DNA of 64,000 nt from Clostridioides difficile. Lineage in GTDB: Bacteria; Bacillota; Clostridia; Peptostreptococcales; Peptostreptococcaceae. The position numbers were made by a program, and so were the translations under genes. The notes beneath the pieces were generated by a model, which did not search any database, was not told the DNA's origin, and saw only the letters and a program-made list of their open reading frames with translations. Positions 16,858-26,774 of the stretch are shown piece by piece (within the stretch, counting starts at the first letter, position 1; each line of letters opens with the position of its first letter). Location: contig CP103804.1 in assembly GCA_024919175.1 (NCBI GenBank), positions 868,001 to 932,000 on the forward strand. The letters run 5' to 3'.

Positions 16858-19800
16858 TTAAGCTATATCTTTGATTTGTTTAAATGAATTTTCATTTCCA
16901 TTTCCACCAATTTGTGTCACTGATTTAAATCTCATAGTTTTAAATAGTTCTTTTTGACTATAGTCTAGTAAATTTCCTACTAATATCACAGGAGATTTAG
17001 TTTTTCCAGCTAAAACTCCAACAGATAAACCATCTATTAAATCATCTTGTTTATTGATTCCATTTTTAGCTACATATAGATTGCTTATACTAGAATCTTT
17101 ATAAAACTCTTTTATTACTTTCGCATTTGTTTCATTTCTAGTACTACCTGATATTCTTTGTGGATTTTTAAGTTTGCTTTCTATATTTTTAGAAACTGTG
17201 TATTCTCCACCTATTATATAAGACTTATCTATTTTCTTATCTTTGAATAAATTATTTATTTCAGTTATATTACTATTTTCATTAGTAAGTATTATAGGCA
17301 TATCATTTTGAGCTGATGCTGCACCAATACTTACTGCATCTGCTAATCCTTTTTCACCATTAACTACTGATATTTTTGATACATTACTAATTCCTTTTAA
17401 TTCTTTAGCAAGATTCAGAGAAGTCTCATATCTATCATTTCCTGAAATTCTAGATACAGAGATATTATCTGATTTTATAGTATCTAAAGATTTCTCATTT
17501 ACAGAAGCCTCACCACCAATTACATATACATTTTTAACTTTTAATCTTTTTAATTCAGCTAAAGTTTTTTCGTTTATCTGAGAGCTACCAGTTAACAATA
17601 TAGGCGCATCTTTTTTATATGCGAATGGTGTTGCAGCTAAAGCATCTGCAATTGCAGAATCATTTATTAAAACGGCATTTTCAGCATTTTCCCAACCTGC
17701 TTGGCTTATCTTAATAGAAGTTTCATATCTATCAGTTCCTGTTAATGCATTTGCATTTACTTCATCTTGGTATGTAACTTCAAATTTGGCATTTGGACTT
17801 CCTAAGAAAGCTATTACGCCTCCTTTTGGTAATCTAACTCTATTGTTTTTTGTAACTAAAGAGTAGTTTACAGGGATTCCTTTATCATCATAAACTGCAA
17901 AAGATGAATTCTGAGGAAGATTAACTTCTATTTTTTTGTTTGCTATATCATCACCAATTTTGTACCATTTTGCGTAGCCATTTGAATCTACTTGATATGT
18001 ATAAGATTTTTCTGATGATAAACTAGTTAAGGAATCTTCACTTACATATGTCTGTGTTGCGAATTTTAAGTATTCTGTACCATTTTCTTTAAAAAGTTTG
18101 ATATCACTCAAATCACGACCCATTACACCAGGGATTTCTATAAAAGCATTTGAGTTATTCTCATCTACTATTTTAGTATTAGCTAAAAAACCTGGAGTCC
18201 CATCAGAAAGGCCAAGAACTGCTTTAATAGAACCAAGCATATAGTATTGAGAACTATATTTTTCATCTACTAAATAGTAACCTTTTTCACCTCTTTTTTT
18301 CCATGCTTCTTTAACACTATCTGATACATTGTTAGAACTTACTTTTTGAGCTGCATAATTTACACTTGCAGTTTGACCTAATCCAGGGACATTATCATAA
18401 GAGCTTATGTGCAAGTATGTAATGTTATTTTTTTCTTTTACAAATTTGACACAACTATTACCTTTTTCAGATACAAATTTATCCTGTCCTATGTATATAT
18501 ATTTATCTTCAGGTCCATTTTCTATGTAAGGAGAAGATAGTGTTAGAGTACCGTTATCATTAACATCTATTTTTATCATATTTGAAGAAGCATAAAGTCC
18601 ACTATTTTCTTTTAAGTAACTTGGCATCTTGACTTGTTGTGGCTTACTAAATGTTTTATCTGGTTTTATTTCTTTAATTTTACCTTTTTCTTTTAATGCA
18701 GATAGTAAAATTTCTTGCCCAATTACTTCGTTAAGTTGACTACTTCCACCAGAAGAAACAACTGCAACTGCCATATTTTCATCTGGAAGCACTGTAAGAT
18801 TACTATGGAATAATAAAGGAGAATCTCCACCTTTTGTAAGTGCTTTTAGATTATATTGATTAAATGGATAAGTGTTGACACAATCCCATCCTAAACCATA
18901 TCCAAGTATAGAGTCTTCACCTTCAGGCCATAGACCATTTAAATATTCTTTATTTTCCATAGCTTTTACTGAAGCAGGAGAAAGAATTCCATTTGACTTT
19001 TTCATAAACGTTTGTGCAAATGTGCATAGATTTTCTGCACTTGAATATAAGCCACCTGCACCTATACTATTAAGATTATCTTGTGGAACAGCATCTTCCC
19101 AATAAGGTACATAGGCTTTTGCAAGTTTTGAATTGTCAAAGCTATTTTCTGGAGTTTTTGTATTTTGTAAGTTAAGTGGATTATTTATGTACTTATCAAG
19201 AAAGTTAGTAAATGACATGCCAGATACTCTTTCTACTAAAATTTCAGCTAAACTAAATCCATCATTACAATAAACTGAAAAAGCTCCTGGTTTAGCTTTT
19301 AATCTTTGTGTCTTTAAGTTGTCTAGTAAATTATCATGACCATAAGAATCATTATCTCCTAATAAAACGGAATTTTTTTGAGTACTTCCCATTAATCCTG
19401 ATGAGTGGTTTAATAACATTCTTGGAGTTATTTCTTTATATCTATCATCAGCCATTTTAAATTCAGGTATATAATTTACAACAGGGGTATCTAATTTTAT
19501 TTTTCCCTCATCCACTAGCTTCATAACAGCTGTAGTAGTAAACACTTTACTGATAGATGCAATGTTGTACATATTATCCTTAGTTAAATTTTTATTGTCT
19601 TGCTTGCTGTATACCCCACCATTTCCAGAAATCTCAATTTTACCATTATCAATTAGAGCATATTGAGCACTTACAGCACCGTATTTAGATAGTAAGGTTT
19701 GAATTTTTTCTTTAGCAAGAGCTCTAGTTTTTGTGTAAGACTCTGAACCCTTACTATAATCATTTAACTCTATATCAGAGCTTTGATACTTATCGGAGAT

Positions 19801-19905
19801 GTTTTTTGTGTCATTATCAGCGAAAGTGACATTTGGAGTAGCTGTAAATAGCATACTAAGTACCAATGTACTAGATAATAACTTACATAATCTTTGCTTA
19901 AACAT
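16858..19905 (-). CDS. Cell wall protein: serine beta-lactamase-like domain plus three CWB2 repeats (Cwp20-like)
   Basis: A 1015-residue secreted protein with a signal peptide (residues 1-29, ending TFADN). A class C beta-lactamase/DD-peptidase-like domain (~65-400) carries SISK (SxxK nucleophile motif), YCN (YxN) and KGG in the third-motif position. A ~300-residue middle region includes a lipocalin-like segment. Three CWB2 (PF04122) repeats at ~690-1015 (TGTDRYETS, SGNDRYETS and SGSTRNETN landmarks) anchor it to the S-layer-associated polymer. It resembles C. difficile Cwp20; I do not assign the symbol because I recall that gene at another locus. The third repeat is the most divergent. Confidence 0.88.
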   Translation of the reverse strand: MFKQRLCKLLSSTLVLSMLFTATPNVTFADNDTKNISDKYQSSDIELNDYSKGSESYTKTRALAKEKIQTLLSKYGAVSAQYALIDNGKIEISGNGGVYSKQDNKNLTKDNMYNIASISKVFTTTAVMKLVDEGKIKLDTPVVNYIPEFKMADDRYKEITPRMLLNHSSGLMGSTQKNSVLLGDNDSYGHDNLLDNLKTQRLKAKPGAFSVYCNDGFSLAEILVERVSGMSFTNFLDKYINNPLNLQNTKTPENSFDNSKLAKAYVPYWEDAVPQDNLNSIGAGGLYSSAENLCTFAQTFMKKSNGILSPASVKAMENKEYLNGLWPEGEDSILGYGLGWDCVNTYPFNQYNLKALTKGGDSPLLFHSNLTVLPDENMAVAVVSSGGSSQLNEVIGQEILLSALKEKGKIKEIKPDKTFSKPQQVKMPSYLKENSGLYASSNMIKIDVNDNGTLTLSSPYIENGPEDKYIYIGQDKFVSEKGNSCVKFVKEKNNITYLHISSYDNVPGLGQTASVNYAAQKVSSNNVSDSVKEAWKKRGEKGYYLVDEKYSSQYYMLGSIKAVLGLSDGTPGFLANTKIVDENNSNAFIEIPGVMGRDLSDIKLFKENGTEYLKFATQTYVSEDSLTSLSSEKSYTYQVDSNGYAKWYKIGDDIANKKIEVNLPQNSSFAVYDDKGIPVNYSLVTKNNRVRLPKGGVIAFLGSPNAKFEVTYQDEVNANALTGTDRYETSIKISQAGWENAENAVLINDSAIADALAATPFAYKKDAPILLTGSSQINEKTLAELKRLKVKNVYVIGGEASVNEKSLDTIKSDNISVSRISGNDRYETSLNLAKELKGISNVSKISVVNGEKGLADAVSIGAASAQNDMPIILTNENSNITEINNLFKDKKIDKSYIIGGEYTVSKNIESKLKNPQRISGSTRNETNAKVIKEFYKDSSISNLYVAKNGINKQDDLIDGLSVGVLAGKTKSPVILVGNLLDYSQKELFKTMRFKSVTQIGGNGNENSFKQIKDIA

Positions 19906-20237
19906 GTTAAATTACCTCTTTTCCCTCTTAATAATTTATAATTAGCATAACATTCTTAATTATTTTAATCAACAGATTATTATTAAGACAAATGTGTTTA
20001 TAATAAGTTACATTTTATATAATATGAGAGAAATAAAAAGATAACATTTTATTATTGGAATATTCATTTATTTAATTAAAATTTTATAATTGGCAAATAG
20101 TTGTGATATTTATAAGAAGCGATTTCCTAATAATGTTTGAGGATATATGTATTATTTTGTGGCAAACTTTTTAAAAAAACACCTAGATTTTGTGTTATAA
20201 TCTCTGTAAAACACATATGCTGAAAAGAGGGATTTAA
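19906..20237. other. Divergent intergenic region (cell wall protein / pgi)
   Basis: This 332-bp AT-rich gap holds the minus-strand promoter at 19944-19972 and, on the plus strand, a TATAAT box at 20196-20201 that probably serves pgi, without a recognisable -35 box. No small gene or stable hairpin was seen. Confidence 0.5.
19944..19972 (-). promoter_or_regulatory. Putative sigma-A promoter of the cell wall protein gene
   Basis: On the minus strand TTGATT (19967-19972) and TATGCT (19944-19949) are separated by 17 bp, about 40 bp upstream of the start codon. This is a good but not perfect match. Confidence 0.55.
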
Positions 20238-21587
20238 ATGGGAAAAATAAATTTTGATTATAGTAAAGCTACGGAATTTTTTTGCCAAAAAGAAATAGAT
20301 GTCATGCAGCCGTATGTAGATGTGGCACATGATATGTTACATAATAAAACTGGTTTAGGAAATACTTTTTTAGGTTGGATAGACCTTCCTAAAAATTATG
20401 ATAAGGAAGAGTTTGCTAGAATAAAAAAATCTGCTGAAAAGATAAAGTCTGATTCAGATGTTCTTTTAGTAATAGGTATAGGAGGCTCTTATTTGGGTTC
20501 AAGAGCTGCTATAGACATGGTAAGTCATTCTTTTAGAAATGGGCTTAAAAAAGAGCAAAGAAATGCTCCAGAAGTATATTTTGTAGGTCATAACATAAGT
20601 TCAACATATATTATGGATTTACTAGATGTAATTGAAGGTAAAGATATTTCTGTAAATGTAATATCTAAATCAGGTACTACTACAGAGCCAGCACTTGCTT
20701 TTAGAATATTTAAAGACTATCTAGAAAAAAAATATGGAAAAGAAGAAGCTAGAAAGAGAATATATGCAACAACAGATTCAAGTAAGGGTGCACTTAGACA
20801 ATTAGCTACAGAAGAAGGCTATGAGACTTTTGTAATACCAGATGACGTAGGTGGTCGTTTTTCTGTATTGACAGCTGTTGGATTACTTCCTATTGCAGCA
20901 GCAGGACTTGATATTGATGCTATGATGAATGGTGCAAATGATGCTCGTGAAGCATTTCAAAATCCTGACTTAAAAAATAATGACAGTTATAAGTACGCTG
21001 TAGCTAGAACAATTTTACATAGAAAAGGAAAAGATGTAGAGTTACTGGTTAACTATGAACCTCAACTACATTATGTGAGTGAGTGGTGGAAACAACTTTA
21101 TGGAGAAAGTGAAGGAAAAGAAAATAAAGGCTTATTCCCTGCTTCTGTAGATTTCTCAACAGATTTACATTCTATGGGACAATATATTCAAGATGGAAAA
21201 AGACTTTTATTTGAAACAGTGCTTAATGTTGAAAGTTCTAAGAGAAATATAACTATAAATTCAGAAGAAGTAGATTTAGATGGATTAAATTATTTAGCAG
21301 GTAAAACTGTAGATTTTGTAAATCATAAGGCTTTTGAAGGAACTTTATTAGCACACACTGATGGAAAAGTACCTAACTTGATAATAAATATACCTCAATT
21401 AGATGAGTATAATTTTGGATATTTAGTATATTTCTTTGAAAAAGCTTGTGGGATAAGTGGATACTTACTAGGAGTTAATCCATTTGACCAACCAGGAGTA
21501 GAAGCATACAAGAAAAACATGTTTGCTTTACTAGGAAAACCAGGTTATGAGAAAGAAAAAGAAGAATTAGAAAAAAGACTTAAATAA
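20238..21587 (+). CDS. pgi: Glucose-6-phosphate isomerase
   Basis: A 449-residue enzyme of the bacterial short PGI type. Signature segments are present: LVIGIGGSYLGSRAA, NVISKSGTTTEPALAFRIF, DDVGGRFSVLTAVGLLP and a C-terminal PFDQPGVEAYKKNMF containing the catalytic lysine. It interconverts glucose-6-phosphate and fructose-6-phosphate in the cytoplasm for glycolysis and cell-wall sugar supply. It is a single-gene unit with GAGGGA before the ATG and a terminator after. Confidence 0.97.
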   Translation: MGKINFDYSKATEFFCQKEIDVMQPYVDVAHDMLHNKTGLGNTFLGWIDLPKNYDKEEFARIKKSAEKIKSDSDVLLVIGIGGSYLGSRAAIDMVSHSFRNGLKKEQRNAPEVYFVGHNISSTYIMDLLDVIEGKDISVNVISKSGTTTEPALAFRIFKDYLEKKYGKEEARKRIYATTDSSKGALRQLATEEGYETFVIPDDVGGRFSVLTAVGLLPIAAAGLDIDAMMNGANDAREAFQNPDLKNNDSYKYAVARTILHRKGKDVELLVNYEPQLHYVSEWWKQLYGESEGKENKGLFPASVDFSTDLHSMGQYIQDGKRLLFETVLNVESSKRNITINSEEVDLDGLNYLAGKTVDFVNHKAFEGTLLAHTDGKVPNLIINIPQLDEYNFGYLVYFFEKACGISGYLLGVNPFDQPGVEAYKKNMFALLGKPGYEKEKEELEKRLK

Positions 21588-21627
21588 TTTTAAATAGTTA
21601 AGGTTTAATTAAGATTAGAATAATATA

Positions 21628-21678
21628 ATGAAATCATCGAAAGAGAGTTTACTCAAAATAGATGATTTCATTTTTTTA
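21628..21678 (+). terminator. Terminator after pgi
   Basis: Perfect 11-bp arms (ATGAAATCATC at 21628-21638 and GATGATTTCAT at 21661-21671) followed by seven T residues. Confidence 0.85.
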
Positions 21679-21741
21679 TGGAAAATTGGGAAAAATATAT
21701 TTTGATAATTTATATTATATTTAGATAGGGAGTGGTATGAG

Positions 21742-22821
21742 ATGTCAAGAAGAAAGAAAGGTATAAGTTTAGTAATATTAGTCGCTATAATAAGTTCAAT
21801 ACTTAGTAGTTTGCTAACAATAATTTTAGTTAAAGATAATTTAGGAAGTAAATCCACAGGAAGTTCTACACCTATAGTTGTAAATGATGATGGAAAGAGC
21901 CAAAACATTTACCAAGCAGTTGCAGAAAAGGCAACACCATCTGTTGTAGGTATTACAACAACTAGTGTCGATACTAGCAATATGTTTGCAATACCAACTG
22001 AAACACAAGGAGTAGGAACTGGGATTATAGTAGATTCAAATGGATATATACTTACTAATTCTCATGTTATATCAGATGGTCAAGCAACTAGCGTTAATGT
22101 TTTATTCAATGATGGTTCAACAACATCAGGTAAAGTGGTATGGTTTGACCAACAACTTGATTTGGCTATAGTTAAAGTTGATAAAACTGGATTAACACCA
22201 GCTGAATTTGCAGATAGTGATAAAGTAAAAGTTGGAGATATATCAATAGCAATAGGTAACCCACTTGGATTAGATTTCCAAAAGACAGTTACTCAAGGGA
22301 TAATAAGTGGATTAGATAGAACTATACAAACAGAGAAAACTAATATGACAGGGCTATTACAAACTGATGCAAGTATAAATGCAGGAAATAGTGGAGGGCC
22401 ATTGTTAAATCAAAAAGGTCAAGTAATAGGTATAAATACAGCAAAAGCTTCTCAAGCAGAAGGATTAGGATTTGCAATACCAATCAATACGGCTAAAAGT
22501 ATAGTTGAAGAAGTAATAAAAACTGGAAAATATGAAAAAGTAACTTTAGGTATAAAAGGAACAGATGTATCAAACTATGAAGCAGCTACAGGTACAAAAC
22601 TAAGCACAGACAAAGGTGTATATGTTGCAGAAGTAATATCTGGTTCATCAGCAGAAAAAGCAGGAGTAAAGGTGGGAGATATTATAACTAAAGTAGGAGA
22701 TGCAGATATAACTGGTATGAATGACCTTAACAAAAAGTTATATACTTTCTCAAAAGGTGCTAGCACAAAAATTACATTAAATAGAGGCGGAAAAGCAGTG
22801 ACAATAAATGTAAAATTCTAA
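21742..22821 (+). CDS. htrA: HtrA-like membrane-anchored serine protease
   Basis: A 359-residue protein: an N-terminal membrane anchor (ISLVILVAIISSILSSLLTIILV), a trypsin-like domain with the catalytic triad visible (His in ILTNSHVISDG, Asp in LDLAIVKVD, Ser in NAGNSGGPLL) and one C-terminal PDZ domain (GVYVAEVISGSSAEKAGVKVGDIITKVG). This is the HtrA/DegP quality-control protease plan. An HtrA-like protease at this position next to pgi and hypD has been linked to stress tolerance and virulence in C. difficile. It is a single-gene unit with a terminator. Confidence 0.95.
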   Translation: MSRRKKGISLVILVAIISSILSSLLTIILVKDNLGSKSTGSSTPIVVNDDGKSQNIYQAVAEKATPSVVGITTTSVDTSNMFAIPTETQGVGTGIIVDSNGYILTNSHVISDGQATSVNVLFNDGSTTSGKVVWFDQQLDLAIVKVDKTGLTPAEFADSDKVKVGDISIAIGNPLGLDFQKTVTQGIISGLDRTIQTEKTNMTGLLQTDASINAGNSGGPLLNQKGQVIGINTAKASQAEGLGFAIPINTAKSIVEEVIKTGKYEKVTLGIKGTDVSNYEAATGTKLSTDKGVYVAEVISGSSAEKAGVKVGDIITKVGDADITGMNDLNKKLYTFSKGASTKITLNRGGKAVTINVKF

Positions 22822-22838
22822 ATATGACTAGATAAACA

Positions 22839-22872
22839 GAGACTACATGGTAAAGTGTAGTCTCCGTTTTTA
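22839..22872 (+). terminator. Terminator after htrA
   Basis: 9-bp arms GAGACTACA and TGTAGTCTC, 8-base loop, then CGTTTTT. Confidence 0.85.
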
Positions 22873-23167
22873 TTTAATTTTTATAGTATATATCTCTAAA
22901 TTAATTAAAATAACATATTGTTTATAGATATTATCTATATTTACTTATAAAAATAAAATTAATAAATATTTAAATTTAATTTATAAAATCAATATAAATA
23001 TCATAATAAAATAAAATTTTTTAATATTACTAAAAAAATATAGACAAAATAATAACAAATATAGTATTATGTAATTGTAGAAATGCTTTTCATAGAAATA
23101 ACCTATGAAGATGAATTACATAAAGATGAAAAAAATTAAATGGATATTCTTTAGGGGTGAAAAAATT
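22873..23167. other. AT-rich leader upstream of the HypD activase
   Basis: About 295 bp of very AT-rich DNA between the htrA terminator and the activase start. The in-frame codons from 23105 are not needed, since a strong AGGGGTGAAA site precedes ATG 23168. I recognise no operator or riboswitch here. Confidence 0.4.
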
Positions 23168-24076
23168 ATGAATCCATTAGTTATAAATTTACAGAAATGT
23201 AGTATACATGATGGTCCAGGGATAAGAAGTACAGTATTTTTTAAAGGATGCCCACTTGAATGTGTTTGGTGTCATAATCCAGAAAGTCAAACATATACAA
23301 AACAAGTTTTGTATAATGAAGAGAGATGTTCAAGATGTGAAGCATGTATAAATACATGTCCTCACAAAGCAATTTATAAAGGTGAAACAAAAATATGTCT
23401 AGACCAAGATAAATGTGAGTTTTGTGAAACTTGTTTAGATTATTGTATAAACAATGCTAGAGAAATAGTTGGTCAAGAGTATTCTGTTAAAGAACTGGTT
23501 AAAGAGATAGAAAAAGATAGAATTTTCTATGAAGAATCAGGTGGAGGAGTAACTTTATCAGGCGGAGAAGTAATGGCTCAAGACATGGATTTTATTTGTG
23601 GAGTAATAAACATGTGTAAATCAAAGGGAATTCATGTAGCAATTGATACTTGTGGCTATGCAAAGTCAGAAAATTATGAAAGAGTTGCTAAATGTGCAGA
23701 TTTGTTCTTATACGATATTAAACTTATTGATGAGGAAAAACATATAAAATTTACAGGAAAATCAAATGATTTAATACTTAAAAATGTTAAACTTTTGAGT
23801 GAATCGGGAGCTAATATAAATATAAGAATACCATTAATTGTAGGAGTAAATGTAGATGATGAAAATTTAGAGGTTAAAAAAATGATAGAGTTTTTAAAGC
23901 CTTTGAATATAAAAGGTGTAAGTCTTCTTCCATATCATAATATTGGTAAACATAAGTATGATAAAATTTATAAAAAATATGAAGGAGAAGAGTTACAAAG
24001 ACCTACTGAAGAAAAATTAGAAGAAATAAAAAGGCTGTTTGAAGCAAGTAATTTCAATACTAAGATTGGGGGGTAA
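23168..24076 (+). CDS. HypD-activating enzyme (glycyl radical activase, radical SAM)
   Basis: A 302-residue radical SAM protein. The SAM cluster motif is CPLECVWC (CxxxCxxC), preceded by the activase signature KCSIHDGPGIRSTVFFKGCP. An inserted ferredoxin-like domain carries two 4Fe-4S motifs (CSRCEACINTC and CEFCETCLDYC), as in activases of glycerol-dehydratase-type glycyl radical enzymes. ESGGGVTLSGGE and later SAM-binding strands follow. It abstracts hydrogen from the glycine of HypD to generate the radical. Its stop is 4 bp before the hypD start, so they are coupled. Confidence 0.95.
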   Translation: MNPLVINLQKCSIHDGPGIRSTVFFKGCPLECVWCHNPESQTYTKQVLYNEERCSRCEACINTCPHKAIYKGETKICLDQDKCEFCETCLDYCINNAREIVGQEYSVKELVKEIEKDRIFYEESGGGVTLSGGEVMAQDMDFICGVINMCKSKGIHVAIDTCGYAKSENYERVAKCADLFLYDIKLIDEEKHIKFTGKSNDLILKNVKLLSESGANINIRIPLIVGVNVDDENLEVKKMIEFLKPLNIKGVSLLPYHNIGKHKYDKIYKKYEGEELQRPTEEKLEEIKRLFEASNFNTKIGG

Positions 24077-24080
24077 TAAA

Positions 24081-26450
24081 ATGTCAAGAGGAACTTTTGA
24101 AAGAACTAAAAAATTAAGAGAAGAAAGTGTTAATGCAGAACCACACATATCTATTGAAAGAGCAGTACTTATGACAGAAGCTTATAAAAAATATGAAGGA
24201 AGTGTAGAAATTCCTGTACTTCGTGCTTTATCATTTAAACATTATATTGAAAACAGAACTCTTAGTATAAATGATGGAGAATTAATAGTAGGTGAAAAAG
24301 GAGATTCACCTAATGGAGCTCCAACATATCCAGAAATTTGTTGCCATACAATGGAAGATTTAGAAGTAATGCATAATAGAGACATAATAAATTTTAGTGT
24401 GTCTGAAGAATCTAGAAAAATACATCAAGAAGAAATAATACCTTTCTGGAAAAAGAGACAGACAAGAGATAAGATAATAAATGCTATGACACCTGAATGG
24501 TTAGCAGCATATGAAGCAGGTATGTTTACAGAGTTTATGGAACAAAGAGCTCCAGGACACACAGTTTGTGGAGATACAATATATAAAAAAGGATTTTTAG
24601 ATTTAAAGAAAGACATAGAAGCAAGACTAAAAGAATTAGATTTCCTTAATGACTTAGATGCATACAACAAAAAAGCTGATTTAGAAGCTATGGCAATAGC
24701 TTGTGATGCAATGATTATATTAGGTAAGAGATATGCTGAAAAGGCAAGAAAAATGGCAGAAGAAGAAACTGATGAAGCTAAGAAAAAAGATTTATTGTTA
24801 ATTGCTGAAACTTGTGATGTTGTACCAGCCCATAAGCCAGAAACTTATCATCAAGCTATACAAATGTACTGGTTTGTTCATATAGGAGTTACTACTGAGC
24901 TTAATATATGGGATGCATTTACTCCAGGAAGACTAGACCAACATTTGAATCCTTTCTATGAAAGAGATGTAGAAAATGGAATATTAGATAGAGAAAAAGC
25001 ACAAGAATTACTTGAATGTTTATGGGTTAAGTTTAACAATCAACCAGCACCACCAAAAGTTGGTATAACATTGAAAGAAAGTAGCACATATACAGACTTT
25101 GCAAATATAAATACTGGTGGAATAAATCCAGATGGTCAAGATGGTGTTAATGAAGTTAGTTATATAATACTTGATGTTATGGATGAAATGAAATTAATAC
25201 AACCTAGTTCAAATGTTCAAATAAGTAAAAAGACTCCTCAAAAATTCTTAAAGAGAGCTTGTGAAATATCAAGAAAAGGATGGGGTCAACCAGCATTTTA
25301 TAATACTGAAGCAATAGTTCAAGAGCTTATGGAAGCTGGTAAGACTATAGAAGATGCAAGACTTGGAGGAACTAGTGGTTGTGTTGAAACTGGATGTTTT
25401 GGTAAAGAAGCATATGTTTTAACTGGATATATGAATATCCCAAAAATACTTGAATTAACATTAAATAACGGATATGACCCAATTGCTAAAAAGCAAATAG
25501 GCATTAAAACTGGAGACCCTAGAGATTTTAAATCTTATGAAGAATTATTTGACGCATTTAAAAAGCAGTTACATTATATGATTGATATAAAAATACAAGG
25601 AAATGCTGTAATAGAAAATATATGTGCAAAACATATGCCTTGTCCACTTATGTCTACAATAGTTGATGACTGTATTGCAAAAGGTAAAGACTATCAAAGA
25701 GGTGGAGCAAGATATAATACTAGATATATACAAGGTGTTGGTATAGGAACTATAACAGATAGTTTAACAGCAATAAAATATAATGTCTTTGACAAGAAAA
25801 AATTTGATATGGATACATTGCTTAAGGCGCTTGATTCTAACTTTGAAGGATATGAAGCTATACTTAACATAGTTGCAAATAAGACTCCTAAGTATGGAAA
25901 TGATGATGACTATGCTGATGGAATAATGGAAGAAATATTTAATGCATATTACAATGAAGTAACTGGTAGACCAACTGTTTGTGGCGGAGAATATAGAGTA
26001 GATATGTTGCCAACTACTTGCCATGTATACTTTGGAGAAATTATGGGAGCAAGTGCAAATGGTAGACTTTGTGCAAAACCAGTTTCAGAAGGAATCTCTC
26101 CAGAAAAAGGTGGAGATACGAATGGGCCTACAGCAGTTATAAAATCTTGTGCTAAGATGGACCACATAAAAACTGGTGGAACATTATTAAATCAAAGATT
26201 TGCACCATCAGTAGTGCAAGGTGAAAAAGGATTAGATAATATGGCTAATCTAGTAAGAGCATACTTTAATATGGATGGACATCATATACAATTCAATGTA
26301 TTTGATAAAAATGTATTATTAGAAGCTCAAAAGAACCCTCAAGATTACAAGGACTTAATAGTTAGAGTTGCAGGGTATAGTGACCACTTTAACAATTTAA
26401 GCAGAACATTACAAGATGAGATAATAGGTAGAACTGAGCAAACATTCTAG
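24081..26450 (+). CDS. hypD: trans-4-hydroxy-L-proline dehydratase (glycyl radical enzyme)
   Basis: A 789-residue glycyl radical enzyme starting at ATG 24081 behind a G-rich site. The catalytic thiyl cysteine is C434 in SGCVETG and the glycyl radical residue is G765 in RVAGYSDHF; both positions match those known for C. difficile HypD. It dehydrates trans-4-hydroxyproline to pyrroline-5-carboxylate anaerobically. The activase lies directly upstream and proC, which reduces the product to proline, directly downstream, so the three make a salvage route for collagen-derived hydroxyproline into Stickland fermentation. Confidence 0.97.
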   Translation: MSRGTFERTKKLREESVNAEPHISIERAVLMTEAYKKYEGSVEIPVLRALSFKHYIENRTLSINDGELIVGEKGDSPNGAPTYPEICCHTMEDLEVMHNRDIINFSVSEESRKIHQEEIIPFWKKRQTRDKIINAMTPEWLAAYEAGMFTEFMEQRAPGHTVCGDTIYKKGFLDLKKDIEARLKELDFLNDLDAYNKKADLEAMAIACDAMIILGKRYAEKARKMAEEETDEAKKKDLLLIAETCDVVPAHKPETYHQAIQMYWFVHIGVTTELNIWDAFTPGRLDQHLNPFYERDVENGILDREKAQELLECLWVKFNNQPAPPKVGITLKESSTYTDFANINTGGINPDGQDGVNEVSYIILDVMDEMKLIQPSSNVQISKKTPQKFLKRACEISRKGWGQPAFYNTEAIVQELMEAGKTIEDARLGGTSGCVETGCFGKEAYVLTGYMNIPKILELTLNNGYDPIAKKQIGIKTGDPRDFKSYEELFDAFKKQLHYMIDIKIQGNAVIENICAKHMPCPLMSTIVDDCIAKGKDYQRGGARYNTRYIQGVGIGTITDSLTAIKYNVFDKKKFDMDTLLKALDSNFEGYEAILNIVANKTPKYGNDDDYADGIMEEIFNAYYNEVTGRPTVCGGEYRVDMLPTTCHVYFGEIMGASANGRLCAKPVSEGISPEKGGDTNGPTAVIKSCAKMDHIKTGGTLLNQRFAPSVVQGEKGLDNMANLVRAYFNMDGHHIQFNVFDKNVLLEAQKNPQDYKDLIVRVAGYSDHFNNLSRTLQDEIIGRTEQTF

Positions 26451-26774
26451 GATTGTTTGTAAATGAAACTTCTTACTATATAACTTCTTACTATATAAAA
26501 ATGTAACTGGTATAATAGAGTATATATTACTAGATACCATTTAAAAAATTTTAGATTAATCATGAGCTAACTTTCTGGATGGGAAGTTAGCTCGTTAAGT
26601 TTAATGAAAAAATCGTTAAATTTATATTTAATAAGTTTTACATATATAAGGAGTAATTTATATTAATTATAATTAAGGTTAGATTTTATGATAACAGGAT
26701 AATTTTAAGCAGTTAAAATATAGTCAATTTAGCTACTTTAAAATAAAAACTAATGGAAAAAGAGGAGATTTGAT
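26451..26774 (+). other. hypD-proC intergenic region with hairpin
   Basis: This 324-bp gap contains a TATAAT box at 26511-26516 without a clear -35 box and a stable hairpin (GAGCTAACTT at 26564-26573, AAGTTAGCTC at 26584-26593). The hairpin is followed by GTTAAGTTT rather than a clean T-run, so termination may be partial, allowing both co-transcription and separate expression of proC. The duplicated string CTTCTTACTATATA occurs twice near 26470-26500. Confidence 0.5.

Noticed and set aside
18872..19105. 77-codon plus-strand open frame inside the cell wall protein gene
   Set aside because: Opposite-strand shadow of the beta-lactamase-like domain with no ribosome site.
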